A stretch of 64,000 nucleotides of DNA from Orientallactaga sibirica (GCA_036365145.1 JAEOAD010001942.1:1736001-1800000); one strand, 5' to 3'; counted from the first letter of the stretch, positions 31,137-41,569 are shown. A program made the numbers and translations. The notes: generated by a model from the sequence alone, not told the origin.

Positions 31137-31186
31137 CTGAGAAGAAGTGACAGAGGAGTGCTGACTCCTCTGTCACTTCTTCTCAG
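31137..31186. repeat. Near-perfect palindrome (23-bp arms, 4-bp loop)
   Basis: Left arm 31137-31159 and right arm 31164-31186 are exact reverse complements around the loop GCTG (31160-31163). Other L1 3'UTR copies in this window have only one arm (17119-17141, 34016-34038). Confidence 0.93.
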
Positions 31187-31387
31187 CGCTATGTTGCCTT
31201 CTGAGTCATCCCAAGGTCACCGCCATCTGAATAGAGAAGCTTCTCTAACCAAGTGAGAGTAGCATTGATATATGGGTATGAACATTAAGAGAAGTGCTTA
31301 CTGGGCAGTTTGGTGAGCATAATATATACATTTAGCCAGATACCAGCAGACGTTACACCCCTAAGGCTCATGACTTCCCAATTATAG

Positions 31388-31537
31388 TTTTTTTTTTTTT
31401 CCAAAGTAAGGTCTCACTTTAGTTCAGGCTGACCTAGAATTCACTATGTAGTCTCAGGGTGGCCTTGAACTCATGGTGATCCTCCTATCTCTGTCTCCCG
31501 AGTGCTGGGATTAAAGGCGTGCACCACCACACCTGGC
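31388..31537 (-). mobile_element. B1 SINE nested in L1 3'UTR
   Basis: Antisense; divides the L1 3'UTR text between CTCATGACTTCCC and the CATCATAGGTTTTCAG block. Confidence 0.9.
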
Positions 31538-32075
31538 TTCCATCATAGGTTTTCAGTATCAGGGATGTATTCCCTCCCATGGAGCAGCCTCCAGTCCAAT
31601 TAGAGAGCAATTAGTTTCCACCACAACAGACATGCCACTATTGCATCCATTGGTTCATTTAGCCTGGCTGGCCAAATTTAAGGCTTGCAGTGTCCACTGT
31701 TGTTTTTCTCCACTGGTCATTTCTTTTTCTCCCATTGAACTGCGTGCAGCATAGCTTTATCCAGCTTTCTGCCAGCTGGTCCACATGGAGGAGGTTTTCA
31801 GTTCAGCTCCAGCAGGATTTCTCAGTGACCTTGCAGCCCAAGCATGTGGAGTCTTCAACAATAGGGTCTTACCATCTATTCCTGGTGGGAAACCAAGAGC
31901 CTCAGCAATGGCCTGTAATGTTTTGGCAAACCCCAAATTTTTTTTAAAATATAATTTTATACATAAATTGTGTCACTAATATAGCATACGGATTGTTAAA
32001 CCTCTAGTTTTTCTGTTTTAAATTATTTTTATTAATATTTTTATTAATATTAATATTTATTAATATTTTTAAAAA

Positions 32076-32224
32076 ATTATTTTTTGAGGTAGGGTCCCAC
32101 TCTATCCCAGGCTGACCTGGATGGAATTCACTATGTAGTCTCAAGGTGGCCTTGAACTTATGGCAATCCTCTTAGCTCTGCCTCCTGAGTGCTGGGATTA
32201 AAGGCGTGTGCCACCAAGCCTAGC
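32076..32224 (-). mobile_element. B1 SINE
   Basis: Antisense; a small ATGGA duplication lies in CTGGATGGAATTC. Confidence 0.9.
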
Positions 32225-32237
32225 TTAAAATCTTTAA

Positions 32238-32461
32238 AAAAAAAAAATTATTTATTTATTTGACCGAGACAGAAAGAAACACAGAGAGAGAGAGAGCAAG
32301 AAAGAGTGAATATGGGTATACCAGGGCTTCCCACCACTGAAATGAACTCCCGACACATGTACCACCTTATGCATCTGGCTTTACATGAGTAGTGGGAATT
32401 GGATTAGGCTATCAGGAATTGCAATCAAGCGCCTTTAACCACTGAAAAATCTCTCCAGCCC
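32238..32461 (-). mobile_element. Dip-type SINE, diverged
   Basis: Antisense; GAAAAATCTCTCCAGCCC end; several substitutions. Confidence 0.85.
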
Positions 32462-32496
32462 TTGAATTATTTTCATGTGGTGTGTGTGGTGTTGTT

Positions 32497-32641
32497 GTTG
32501 TTGTTTTGAAGCAGAGTCTCACTCTAGCTCAGGCTGACCTGGAACTCACTCTAGTCCCAGGCTGGCCTCCTACTTACAGGGATTCTCCTACTTCATCCTC
32601 CTGAGTGCTGGGACTAAAGGTGTGTGCCACTACACCTGGCT
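32497..32641 (-). mobile_element. B1 SINE
   Basis: Antisense; ends CACTACACCTGGCTT. Confidence 0.88.
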
Positions 32642-32654
32642 TAGAAAGGTAACT

Positions 32655-32690
32655 TTTTTTTTGGAGAGAGACACAGAGAGATAGATAGAT

Positions 32691-32740
<50 letters not shown>

Positions 32741-32944
32741 CAGACAGATAGAGAATGGGCACTCCAGCAGCCTCTCAGCTGCTGCGAATGCACTCAAGAT
32801 TTGTGTGCGCCCCTTGTGGTCAAGTGTGGCATTGCGCCCCTGCGTCACTTTTGTGTCTGGCTAAACATGGGACCTGGAGATTGGAATCGGTGTTCTTAGG
32901 CTTGGCAGGCAGGCGCCTTAACCGCTAAGCCATCTGTCCAGCCC
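32655..32944 (-). mobile_element. Dip-type SINE, type 2, with (GATA)n
   Basis: Antisense. TAGAAAGGTAACTTTTT at 32642 and 32945 is its target duplication. The GA segment is expanded as (GATA)n at 32680-32742. Confidence 0.93.
32680..32742. repeat. (GATA)n microsatellite
   Basis: About 15 tetranucleotide units inside the SINE. Confidence 0.95.
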
Positions 32945-33002
32945 TAGAAAGGTAACTTTTTATGTAAATGGGTTCATTTCTCCTTTTCTCCTGCTTCTTT
33001 TC

Positions 33003-33119
33003 TTTTTCAGACAGAGTGTCGTTATGTTGTTTAGGCTGGCTTCAAACTCCTAGGTACTAGCTAGTGTCTTCCTGCCTCAGCCTCCCCAGTAGTTGGGACA
33101 TGCAAAACTCTGTTCAGCT
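33003..33119 (-). mobile_element. Old 7SL-derived monomer
   Basis: AGACAGAGTGTCGTTATGTT, CTGCCTCAGCCTCCCCAGTA; diverged antisense. Confidence 0.6.
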
Positions 33120-33129
33120 ATTTCTTCTT

Positions 33130-33372
33130 TTTTAAAAACTATTTTTATTTATTTACTTTTTTTTTTATTTAAGAGAGTGGGGGAGAGAAACAGACAGAGA
33201 AAGAGAAAGAGAGGGGAGGTATGGGCCCAACAGGGCCTCTTGCCACTGCTAATGAACTCCAGATGCATGAGCCACTTTGTGCATCTGGCTTTACATGGGA
33301 TCTGGAGAGTAGAACATGAATCCTTAGGCTTCGCAGTCAAGTGCCTTAACCACTAAAGCATTCCTCCAGCCC
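33130..33372 (-). mobile_element. Dip-type SINE
   Basis: Antisense; head GCATTCCTCCAGCCC slightly altered. Confidence 0.88.
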
Positions 33373-33385
33373 TTGACTTCTTTTT

Positions 33386-33576
33386 TTAAAAAAAATATTT
33401 TATTTATTCATTTATGAGACAGAGAGAATGAGCATGCCAGGGCCTCTAGCCACTACAAACTGACTGCAGATGATGTGCCACCTTGTGCATCTGGTTTACG
33501 TGGGTACTGGAAAGTTGAACCCTGGTCCCTAGGCTTTTCAGGCAAGTGCCTCGGCTGCTAAGCCATCTCTCCAGCC
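33386..33576 (-). mobile_element. Dip-type SINE
   Basis: Antisense; abuts the inverted L1 fragment. Confidence 0.88.
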
Positions 33577-33795
33577 TAGTCTCTCTTTTATTTTGATGTC
33601 ATCATCTTTTCCTTGTATTAAGAAAGTCTTGTATAGGTAGTGCCAGGTTCTGCAAGGTCATAATAGCAAAGCCATTTTGTATCTGTAAGACTGCATCGTA
33701 AGGAGTCCTACCCTTCCTTTGGCTCTTACATTCTTTCCACCACCTCTTCTGCAGTGGACCCTGAGCCTTGATGGTGTGGTAGAGATGGCTCCATG
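33577..33795 (-). mobile_element. L1 3'UTR fragment, antisense arm
   Basis: Reverse of the segment from the CTATCACAC block to GATGATGACATCAAAATAAA. It lacks the terminal A-tail part. It duplicates, in inverse orientation, sequence also present in the sense arm that follows. Confidence 0.85.
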
Positions 33796-34573
33796 CTGAA
33801 AACCTAGTCAAAAGCCTGTGGCTGGGGAGGTTGTGAGTCCTAGTGGAGTAACCCCTGCTCTTGTTTGGCTAAATGCGTATATTATATCCACCAAACTGCC
33901 CTTGAGCACTTTTTTTTGTTTATGCCCATATATTAACACTCCCTCACTTTTGGTTAGAGAAGCTTCTCTTTTCAGATGGTGGTGACCTCTGGGGTGACCC
34001 CAAAGGCACCCTAGTGCTGAGAAGAAGGGACGGAGGAGTGCTCAGCACTGAAACACCTCTATCACACTTTCCAAGGCTCAGGGTCCATTGTGGAAGAGAT
34101 GGCGGAAAGAATACAAAAGCCAAAGGAAGGCACTACTTTCCCAAGACTCTCATAATAGGAGGAAAAGATGATGACATCAAAATAAAAGAGACACTAATGG
34201 GGCTGGAGAGATGGCTTAGTGGTTAAGGCGCCTGCCTCCTAAGCCTAAGAACGCTGGTTCCAATCTCCAGTGGTTCCAATCTCCAGGTCCCATGTTTAGC
34301 CAGATGCAAAGTGACGCAAGGGCGCAATGCCACACTTGACCACAAGGGGGCGCACACATCTGGATATCGTTCACAGCAGCTGAGAGGCTGCTGGTGCACC
34401 CATCTCTATCTGTCTTCCTCTCTGTGTCTGTCTCCAAAAAAAAAAAAAAATGACACTAATGGAGAGAGGGAGAGGGATATGATGGAGAGGGGAGTTGTGA
34501 AGGGGAAAGAGGGGGAGAGGAGGGGATTATTATGGTTTATTGTCTGTAAGTATGGAAGTTGTCAATTAAAAAA
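33796..34573 (+). mobile_element. L1 3'UTR, sense arm
   Basis: Sense 3'UTR from GCTGAAAACCTAG to TATGGAAGTTGTCAATTAAAAAA. Carries one type 2 Dip insertion at 34201-34451. Confidence 0.88.
34201..34451 (+). mobile_element. Dip-type SINE, type 2
   Basis: Sense. GACACTAATGG at 34190-34200 and 34452-34462 flanks it exactly, which shows it is younger than the L1. Contains GGTTCCAATCTCCAG twice, like the copy at 28221. Confidence 0.95.
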
Positions 34574-34599
34574 TGTCAAAGATAGCTTATCAGCCAGTG

Positions 34600-34805
34600 T
34601 TCTCCATGTCTATACCTGTGGTAGTCACTGTTCTAATTGCTGTGACAAAATACCTGACCAAAGCAACTTAAGGAAGGAAGCATTTACCTTGGCTCACGTT
34701 TCAAGGGTACAGTCATTGTGGCAGCAGGAGCATGAGGCAGCTGGTCACACTGCATCCACAGTTAGGAAGCCGAATGGTGAGTCATGATGGTCCACTCGCT
34801 TCTTT
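34600..34805 (+). mobile_element. Rodent interspersed repeat, unassigned
   Basis: CTGTTCTAATTGCTGTGACA, CCTGACCAAAGCAACTTAAG and GTGGCAGCAGGAGCATGAGG are a familiar rodent repeat pattern. A relative lies at 63167. Family not named. Confidence 0.45.
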
Positions 34806-34820
34806 TTTTTAAAAAAATAT

Positions 34821-34863
<43 letters not shown>

Positions 34864-35023
34864 TTTGAGAGAGAGCAAGCACCAGGGCCTCTAGCCACTG
34901 CAAACAAACTCAAGATGCATGTGCCCCCTTGTGCATCTGGCTTACGTGGGTCCTGAAGGGTCGAACCAGGATCCTTTGGGTTTGCAGGCAAACGCCTTAA
35001 TGGCTGAGCCATCTCTCCAGCCC
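34806..35023 (-). mobile_element. Dip-type SINE with long (ATTT)n tail
   Basis: Antisense; (TATT)n at 34818-34866; splits the repeat before it. Confidence 0.9.
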
Positions 35024-35024
35024 A

Positions 35025-35505
35025 ACTCACTTGCTTCTTATTATTTAGTCCAGGACCCCAGCCCACAGAATGTTGCTTGCTCCCATTCAGGGTGGGTTTT
35101 TTCATTCAATTAAAATAGTCTAGAAGTTCCCTCACAGACATGCCCCGAGGGTTGTCTTCTTGGTGATTCTAGACTTTGCCAAGCTGATAATGCTAACCAC
35201 CACCACAACACCCCATCTTGATTCACCCCACGTGAATATTTACATTCTTAGAGTCTGCTTCCAAGAACAGGTTTTGCTACTACTTACGGCAAGTTCACTG
35301 GAAACAAAGCCTGGGATAGAGCAGTGAGTGCAGGGGATTTATTGAACACATGCTCTTGGAGGAGAGGGAATATGGAAGGTAGGAAGACAAGGGGAAGGAG
35401 CCAGACGTGAGGATGTGGACCTAGCCTCACTGAAAAGCTAAATTGTACCACAACCCTGGTCCTACTTTGGGGCAAGGGGTGGGTTTCTTTTGTTTGTTTG
35501 TTTTG
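35025..35505. other. Unassigned DNA
   Basis: Continues the rodent repeat for about 200 bp (CCCAGCCCACAGAATGTTGC), then single-copy-looking sequence. No gene. Confidence 0.4.
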
Positions 35506-35507
35506 TT

Positions 35508-36185
35508 TTTAATTTATCAGTAGCTTTATTTAGATACATTCAACATGCTATACAATTCAGCCATGTAAAGGGTATTATTCAGTGATTTTAGAATGCTCCC
35601 ATAAAGGTGCAAATAGCCCCACTATCAGCACATCTAAGAGCAGCCCTGTGTCCTTTGTTGTCACCTCCATGTGCTCTGCTGCTCTTAGCAGTTACCAGCC
35701 CACTTTCTTTCTCAGTACCTTTCCTTACCATAAACATTTCCCATGAATGGGATGACACAATAGCCAGTCTTTTGCAATTGGATTTTTCATGTAGTATGCG
35801 AAGTGAAATGTTTGTGTGAAATGTTTTCAAGACCCATGCTTGTTGTAGGCTGTCCTTTGTTCTTCTTTGCGGCCTAATGGTTTTGCTCTGCATGGTTGTA
35901 CCACATTTTGTTCATCACTGGGAAGCAATGTGGGTTATTTCTGTCTTGGCTATTGTGAATACTGTGGCTCTGAGCATTTGCATCATTATGAGCTGTGGGC
36001 CAGACATATGCTGTCACTGCAGCCACGATAGTGGATATGAGGTGGTGTCTTATTGGGATTTTCATTTGCATTATCTTGGGATTAATGATATTTAGAATCT
36101 TTCAAGTTCTCATCGGCCATTTGTATATCTTCTTTGGAGAAATGTCTTATTTATTACCCATTGCCTTTTGATTATTGAGCTGTAA
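35508..36185 (-). mobile_element. Old L1, antisense, first piece
   Basis: 3'UTR/3' end of an ancient L1 read backward: TTTATTTAGATACATTCAAC, CCATGAATGGGATGACACAA, TGTACCACATTTTGTTCATC, GGCCATTTGTATATCTTCTT. The same element continues in pieces to about 43.7 kb. Confidence 0.75.
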
Positions 36186-36213
36186 GAGTCCTCTCTCAAT
36201 ATATATGTATATA

Positions 36214-36357
36214 AATTTTTTTCGAGGTAGGGTCTCACTTTAGCCCAGGATGACCTGGAATTCATTATATAGTCTTAGGCTGGCTTCAAACTCATGGCAA
36301 TCCTCCTACCTCTGCCTCCCGAGTGCTGGGATTAAAGGCGTAAGCCATCACACCGGC
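36214..36357 (-). mobile_element. B1 SINE
   Basis: Antisense; inserted in the old L1. Confidence 0.9.
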
Positions 36358-36511
36358 TTTTCTTTATATATTTTAATAGAAATAATTTAACAGATAGATG
36401 GCTTATAATTGTTTTTATTCTGTTGGTTTTATTTTAATTTTCTCAATTATGTTCCTTTAAACATAAAGTTTTTTTTTTTTTTTTTTTTTTTAGCTATAAT
36501 GAAGTTCATTT

Positions 36512-36820
36512 CTGTACGTGTGTGTATAAGTATGTGCACACATGCACCAGGCCATCAGAGGAGGTGACGGAAGTCAGAGGACAGCCTCAGGTGTGTCCTT
36601 GCCTTTCACTTGTTTGAGACAGGGTCCCTCATTGTTCGCCACTGTGTTCACCACACTAGCTGGCCCATCCCATGAGCTTCCAGGGTATTCTCCTGTTTTC
36701 ACCTTACATCTCACATAAATGCATAAATGCACTGAGCTTTTATCTGGGCTCTGAACTCAGGTGCTAATGCTTCTCCACAAGTACTTTATCCACTAGGACA
36801 TCTCCCCATTTGGGAATCCA
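36512..36820 (-). mobile_element. Old rodent composite SINE-like repeat
   Basis: TGTGCACACATGCACCAGGC, GAGGACAGCCTCAGGTGTG, GAGACAGGGTCCCTCATTG and a tRNA-like end (GGGCTCTGAACTCAGGTGCT). Resembles a B3/RSINE-type composite; not assigned. Confidence 0.5.
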
Positions 36821-36824
36821 TTTT

Positions 36825-36978
36825 TTAAAAAGATGTTACTGCTCACATTTTTGGTGTCATATCTAAGAATCCATTGCCAAATCAAAGGTCAGAAAGTTTA
36901 CCCCTATGTTTTCTTCTAAAAGTTTTATAATCTTAGCTCTTATATTAGGTTTCTGATCCATTTTGAGTGAATTGGGGA
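36825..36978 (-). mobile_element. Old L1, antisense, second piece
   Basis: GGTGTCATATCTAAGAATCC, CCTATGTTTTCTTCTAAAAG, CTGATCCATTTTGAGTGAAT. Contiguous in L1 order with 38770 onward. Confidence 0.8.
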
Positions 36979-36983
36979 GAGGT

Positions 36984-37053
36984 TCTGGGGACTGAACCCA
37001 GGGCCTTACATATGCTAGACATTCACTCACTGCTGAGTTTTAGCCCCAGCCCC
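36984..37053 (-). mobile_element. ID-like SINE
   Basis: CTGGGGACTGAACCCAGGGC to TTTAGCCCCAGCCCC. Confidence 0.7.
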
Positions 37054-37061
37054 ATGAAGAT

Positions 37062-37135
37062 AGGTTTTTTCTTTTTCTTTTTCTTTTTCTTTTTCTTTTT
37101 CTTTTTCTTTTTCTTTTCTTTTCTTTCTTTTCTTT
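37062..37135. repeat. (CTTTTT)n polypyrimidine tract
   Basis: Six-base units decaying to CTTTT. Confidence 0.95.
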
Positions 37136-37141
37136 TACACT

Positions 37142-37422
37142 GGCACCCACTTTCCTCCTCCTCCTCCTCCTCCTCTTCTTCTTCTCCTTCTTTTGGAGAC
37201 AGTCACAGAGAGAAAGAGAGAGAGGGAGAGACAGATAGAGAATGTGTGCGCCAGCAGCCTCTCAGCCACTGGGAACGAATTCCAGACATATGTACCCCCT
37301 TGTGGGCAAGTGCGGCATTGCGCCCTTGCATCATTTTGCATCTGGCTAAACGTGGAGAATCGAACCGGCATTCTGAGGCTTACCAGGCAGGCGCCTTAAC
37401 CTCTAAGACATCTCTCCAGCCC
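37142..37422 (-). mobile_element. Dip-type SINE, type 2
   Basis: Antisense; (CCT)n/(CTT)n at 37155-37190 sits in the tail side. Type 2 marks: CCCTTGTGGGCAAGTGCGGC, TTGCGCCCTTGCATCA. Confidence 0.9.
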
Positions 37423-37424
37423 AC

Positions 37425-38040
37425 ACTCACTTTATTCTTAACCGTAAATGCTGCATTGCTTCAAAACACTTCCAGATTTCAGAGCATGTTAGGCAAGCAT
37501 TCTCCACTGAGCTACATCCCCAGTGTTACGAAGACATCTTAGCTATGCATTCCTGGTCGCTCATAGGCACCAATGTGCCAGAATCAGCAGATTGACGTGC
37601 CTAGTAGCAATTCATTCTGGTACTTCTTAAGGAGTCTGACAGGAACAAGCTGGACAAAAGCCTGAAGACATGACTTAGAAAGCTAGGTGGCACACATGAT
37701 GCCCTGAGGGCATGGCCAGAGCCCAGAGCTGTTACTGACTGTACCATTTCACGCCCACACGTGAGCTCCCATTACCCAACTGTGGCATGAGCATGGGGCT
37801 CTCCAGGGCACACATGCCAATACTGTTGAGGTCGCTGCTGCCCAGGCTGCCAGTGCTCTGTGTCACCTGTATGTTCTGGTCATGTTAGTTCAGGGGAAGC
37901 GTCCTGAGGCATGGCGTGGTGGTAGCAGGGCCTTGAGTGGGCCTCTCTTGGTAATGCTTGTGCCAAAGTTAGACACCTTGCTGGCTTGCTTGTGAGGATC
38001 CTTACTAAGGTTCAGCAGCGTTTTTCAAAACTCCTTGGGT
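37425..38040 (-). other. Unassigned insert in the old L1
   Basis: 37425-37540 ends with an ID-like block (GAGCTACATCCCCAG). 37545-38040 is not a repeat I know. On the minus strand an open stretch near 37905-38030 reads SKDPHKQASKVSNFGTSITK, which looks coding-like but is bounded by stops. It may be a decayed retrocopy. No gene name can be given. Confidence 0.35.
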
Positions 38041-38042
38041 TA

Positions 38043-38267
38043 GGGCTGGAAAGATGACTTAGTGGTTAAGGCATTTGCCTGCAAAGCCAAAGGACCCAGG
38101 TTCAATTCCCCAGGACCCACATAAGCCAGATGCACAAGGTGGCACATGCATCTGGAGTTTGTTTGCAGTGGCTGGAGGCCCTGGTGTGCCCATTCTCTAT
38201 CTGTCTGTCTCTCTCTGTCTATCTCTATCTCTCTCTACTTGTAAATAAATAAATTAAATTAAAAAAA
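38043..38267 (+). mobile_element. Dip-type SINE (type 1)
   Basis: Sense. CTCCTTGGGTTA (38030) and CTTCTTGTGTTA (38268) are the probable target duplication. Confidence 0.92.
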
Positions 38268-38279
38268 ACTTCTTGTGTT

Positions 38280-38430
38280 AGCTGGGTGTGATGGTGACTT
38301 TAATACAAGCACTTGGGAGGCAGAGGTAAGAGGATTGTCATGAGTTTGAGGCCAGCCTGAGACTATCTGATGAATTCCAGGTCAGCCTGAGCTAGAGTGA
38401 GACCCTACCTTGAAAAACAAAACAACAACA
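38280..38430 (+). mobile_element. B1 SINE
   Basis: Sense; ends CTACCTTGAAAAACAAAAC. Confidence 0.9.
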
Positions 38431-38519
38431 AAACTCCTTGGGGAGAAAGCTTTCTGTGGAGCTCTGAAAATAATGCAGCCTCTGTTCCACTCCTTTGTCT
38501 AACAAGTAAGTTCTTGATT

Positions 38520-38765
38520 TTTTTTTAAGCTACAAGAATTTAATTTCTTTTAACTTTTGGGGCAAGATTGCTGCCAATGACCTGGACAGAGAACTACAAC
38601 TGCTGGGCTGCAGCAGCTTTGTTCTGGCCCAAGATTCAGCAGCATAGATTCTACAGAAAAACCTTAGGCAACTTCTGACCCAGGGTGTCCATCGTGGCCT
38701 AGAGACTGCACACTGCAGCCTCCTTAGCACTCTGGATCCTGCGCCCTGCCTACAGAGCCACCATG
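38520..38765 (-). pseudogene. Possible processed retrocopy, product unknown
   Basis: Read on the minus strand this GC-richer 245-bp segment ends ATTAAATTCTTGTAGC then A8, like a polyadenylation signal and tail. It interrupts the old L1 at 38766. A 66-codon minus-strand frame (38530-38730) shows no family I recognise, and stops lie in the other frames. It may belong with the coding-like traces at 37905-38030 and 38435-38500, split by two SINEs. Low confidence. Confidence 0.35.
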
Positions 38766-38769
38766 TTTA

Positions 38770-39340
38770 CAAAGAAAATAATTTTTATATATGAAGTTAG
38801 GGTCCAACGTTACTCTTGCGTGTGGCTGTATAGTTGTCTTAGCACCATTTTTTATTGAAAGATTATTCATTCTCCCTTGAATGGTTTTGGCACTCTTGTC
38901 AAAAAGCAGTTGGCAAAAGATACTTCTGGACTCTCAAGTCTACTTCATCAGTGTCTATGTTTATCTGTATGCCCATGTTCCATTTTATTGTGTTGTGTTT
39001 TGTAGGGTGAGTTTTGAAATTGGGATGTGAGTCTGAGTCTTTCTAGTTCGTCTGTTTTCAAGGTTGATCCGGCTATTTGAGCATCTTGTAATTTCACACA
39101 CATTTTAGTCAGCTTGTCAGTTTCTACAAACATCCACTAGGCTTCAAGTGGAGACAGCAATGAATCAGAAGATAATGCAGGGAGTATTATCACTTAACAA
39201 TATTCTCTTCCAACTGAGGTACTTATCCACTTACATCAATTTCATTCCTTTCAACAATCATCTCTAGTTTCCAGAGTGTAAGTTTTGGGCCTCTTGTTAA
39301 ATTTACACAAAAATGCTTTATTTTTATGTTATTATAACTG
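38770..39340 (-). mobile_element. Old L1 ORF2 part, antisense, third piece
   Basis: GTTAGGGTCCAACGTTACTC, TTAGCACCATTTTTTATTG, TTTTGGCACTCTTGTC, CAGCTTGTCAGTTTCTACAA, AACAATATTCTCTTCCAACT: the reverse of an L1 ORF2 C-terminal half. Heavily decayed. Confidence 0.85.
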
Positions 39341-39344
39341 ATTT

Positions 39345-39498
39345 TAAAACTATTTTATTTATTCATTCATTTCAGTGTTCAGAGCCAGGCGTGGTGGTGT
39401 GTGCCTTTAACCCCAACACTCGGGAGACAAAGGTAGGAGGATCACCATGAGTCCGAGGCCACCCTGAAAGTTTTATCCTCTGAGCATCTCTCCAGCCT
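39345..39498. mobile_element. Dip remnant carrying a B1 left part
   Basis: A Dip tail (ATTTTATTTATTCATTCATT) and inverted head (GAGCATCTCTCCAGCC) enclose a sense B1 fragment at 39386-39468. Confidence 0.65.
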
Positions 39499-39499
39499 C

Positions 39500-39721
39500 T
39501 GGATGCCTTTATTATGTTGTTGTCCTTGCCTACGTGTTGTGGCTAGAATCTTTAATGCAATACTAGTGGTGAAAGTGGACACTCTTGTTTAAACCCAATT
39601 GTTTAAAGCTGCTCTTTATCAGAGTAAGTCTTCTATTATTTCTCCTGCTATGTCAGTGGTTCACTTTGAAAGGGTTGATACTTTAGTCAAATGCCTTTTC
39701 TATGTTTATCAAAATAATTAT
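39500..39721 (-). mobile_element. Old L1, antisense, fourth piece
   Basis: GTGGACACTCTTGTTTAAAC, CTTTATCAGAGTAAG, CAAATGCCTTTTCTATGTTT continue the L1 ORF2 order. Confidence 0.8.
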
Positions 39722-39722
39722 G

Positions 39723-39918
39723 GGCTGGGGAGATGGATTAGTGGTTAAAGCCCATGCCTGTAAAGCCTGAGGATTCAGGTTTGATTCTCCAGGTCCCACG
39801 TAAGCCAGATGCATATGGTGGTGCATGCATTTGGAGTTCGTTTGTGGTGGCCAGAGGCCCTGGCATGCACATTCTCTCTTTCTTTCCCTCTCTCTGTCTC
39901 AAATAAATAAATAAAAAG
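39723..39918 (+). mobile_element. Dip-type SINE (type 1), short
   Basis: Sense; CT-rich segment short; tail CAAATAAATAAATAAAAAG. Confidence 0.9.
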
Positions 39919-39921
39919 ATG

Positions 39922-40090
39922 AGCCGGGCATGGTGGCGCACGCCTTTAATCCCAGCACTTGGGAGGCAGAGGTAGGAGGATTGCCGTGAGTTTGAGGCCA
40001 CCCTGAGATTACCAAGTGAATTCCAGGTCAGCCTGGGCTAGAGTGGGACCCTACCTTGAAAAAAACCAAAATAAATAAATAAATAAATAA
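39922..40090 (+). mobile_element. B1 SINE
   Basis: Sense; long (AAAT)n tail at 40070-40095. Confidence 0.92.
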
Positions 40091-40129
40091 ATAATTATTA
40101 AAAATTAAAAAGAAATCTTAAAAAATTAT

Positions 40130-40400
40130 GATTTCTTTCTATTGATACAGTATATTATACTAATTGAATATTGGATACTAAACAAACCTTTCATTCTCAG
40201 GACAGAATTATTTTTATGTAACACTAGATTCTGCTTGGTAATAATTTATTGAGCATTTTGGTGTCCATATTCACAAAAGCTATTGGGTGGCAGTTTTCTT
40301 TTTTGTGGGTCTTTGTCTAGTCATGATTCCAGGGTAATACTTGCTTCGTGAAATAAGTTGGTATATGTTCTCTCCTATTTTTTGAAGAATTAGGTTTTTC
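40130..40400 (-). mobile_element. Old L1, antisense, fifth piece
   Basis: AAACAAACCTTTCATTCTCA, TTATTGAGCATTTTGGTGTC, GCTATTGGGTGGCAGTTTTC; reverse transcriptase region order. Confidence 0.85.
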
Positions 40401-40568
40401 TTTTCTTTTTTTTTTTTTTTTTTTGGTTTTTCGAGGTAGGGTTTCACTCTGGTCCAGGCTGACCTGGAATTAACTATGTAGTCTCAGGGTGGCCTCGAAC
40501 TCACGGCAATCCTCCTACCTCTGCCTCCCAAGTGCTGGGATTAAAGGCGTGCGCCACCATGCCTGGCT
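40401..40568 (-). mobile_element. B1 SINE with 16-bp target duplication
   Basis: AAGAATTAGGTTTTTC at 40385-40400 and 40569-40584 are identical. A third related copy (AAGAATTAGGTTC) is at 42642. Confidence 0.95.
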
Positions 40569-41517
40569 AAGAATTAGGTTTTTCAAAAAATTTTATTTTT
40601 ATTTTATAAAAGTTAAACTCTAAGATCCCTGCACCCCACTCCCCTTTCCCTGAGGCCCCTACTCTGCTCAATTGGTATTCACTGTGGGGTATTCTATGTG
40701 GGGTAGTGCACTCGGGATATTCCGATCCACTCTGTGGCTCTTACAATCTAACCAACCCTCTTCCACAATGTTCCCTGAGCCATGGCGGGCCTGTTGGCAG
40801 TCTGATTTAGTGTTGAATTTTCTGTGGCTTCTGGGTTTCGGCTTTGATGGGCTTTGATTGGCTGTGTTGTTTGTTGCCTTCTTCCTGTGCTGGTTGTCAA
40901 GCTAGCAGTGGAGCGGTATTTGTGTTTCTGCTTCCCCTTGCAGTGTCTCCTGGGCCCCTGGCGAGCTGTTAGATGTGGGATTTCTCATGGTGAACAGTCA
41001 GCTATCTTTACTTGTTGTGTTGGTAGATCTTGGATCTCCTCAGCATTTTTGCTGAACAGATTCTCCAACGAAGAATAAGAGCAGCTTGTATTAAAGGAGA
41101 TATGCACAGTTATTTGCGAGACTTCTTGGTGTGTACTCTTGATATTCAGAGAGCAGTGGAAGTTTTTCTCTGGAGTCTCTAAGTTTCCTAGCCATGGGAT
41201 ACCAACTTGATTCCCAGCACCAGGTATGGATTCTCTCCTGAGTGGGTCTCATGTCCAAGCATACAGCAGTTGGTTACCTACATAGGCTGTGTGCCACTAT
41301 TGCATAGGTGTGTATTCCTGGCATGGCTGGTTCATAGCTTGCTAAATCCCTTGTTTATTTATGCTGTTAGTAACCACTGTCTCCCAGCAGCTCTCATAGC
41401 ACTTTCCAGTGCCGTGAGGTCAAGCCAGGAGGGAGTTGGTTCCCCTCTCAGTTTCACTGGGGTGACTCAATGTTCTGTTGTCACAGCCTGTGGTATCTTT
41501 AGCAATAGGCTCTCATC

Positions 41518-41525
41518 TTTCTTTT

Positions 41526-41569
<44 letters not shown>

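Larger units (their letters stand above)
30778..31945 (-). mobile_element. L1 3'UTR, antisense
   Basis: Reverse complement of the 16.3-17.5 kb 3'UTR: CCATAATTATAG and AAACCACGGTAATTCC, the tract GATGTCATCATC, and at the far end GCCTGTAATGTTTTGGC. It is interrupted by a B1 (31388) and contains a palindromic insertion at 31137-31186. 5'-truncated at about 31945. Confidence 0.9.

Noticed and set aside
34311..34787. 158-codon plus frame
   Set aside because: Spans a type 2 Dip, the L1 3'UTR end and a rodent repeat.
36967..37542. 191-codon plus frame
   Set aside because: Runs through an ID SINE, a CTTTTT repeat, a CCT repeat and a type 2 Dip; a patchwork, not a gene.
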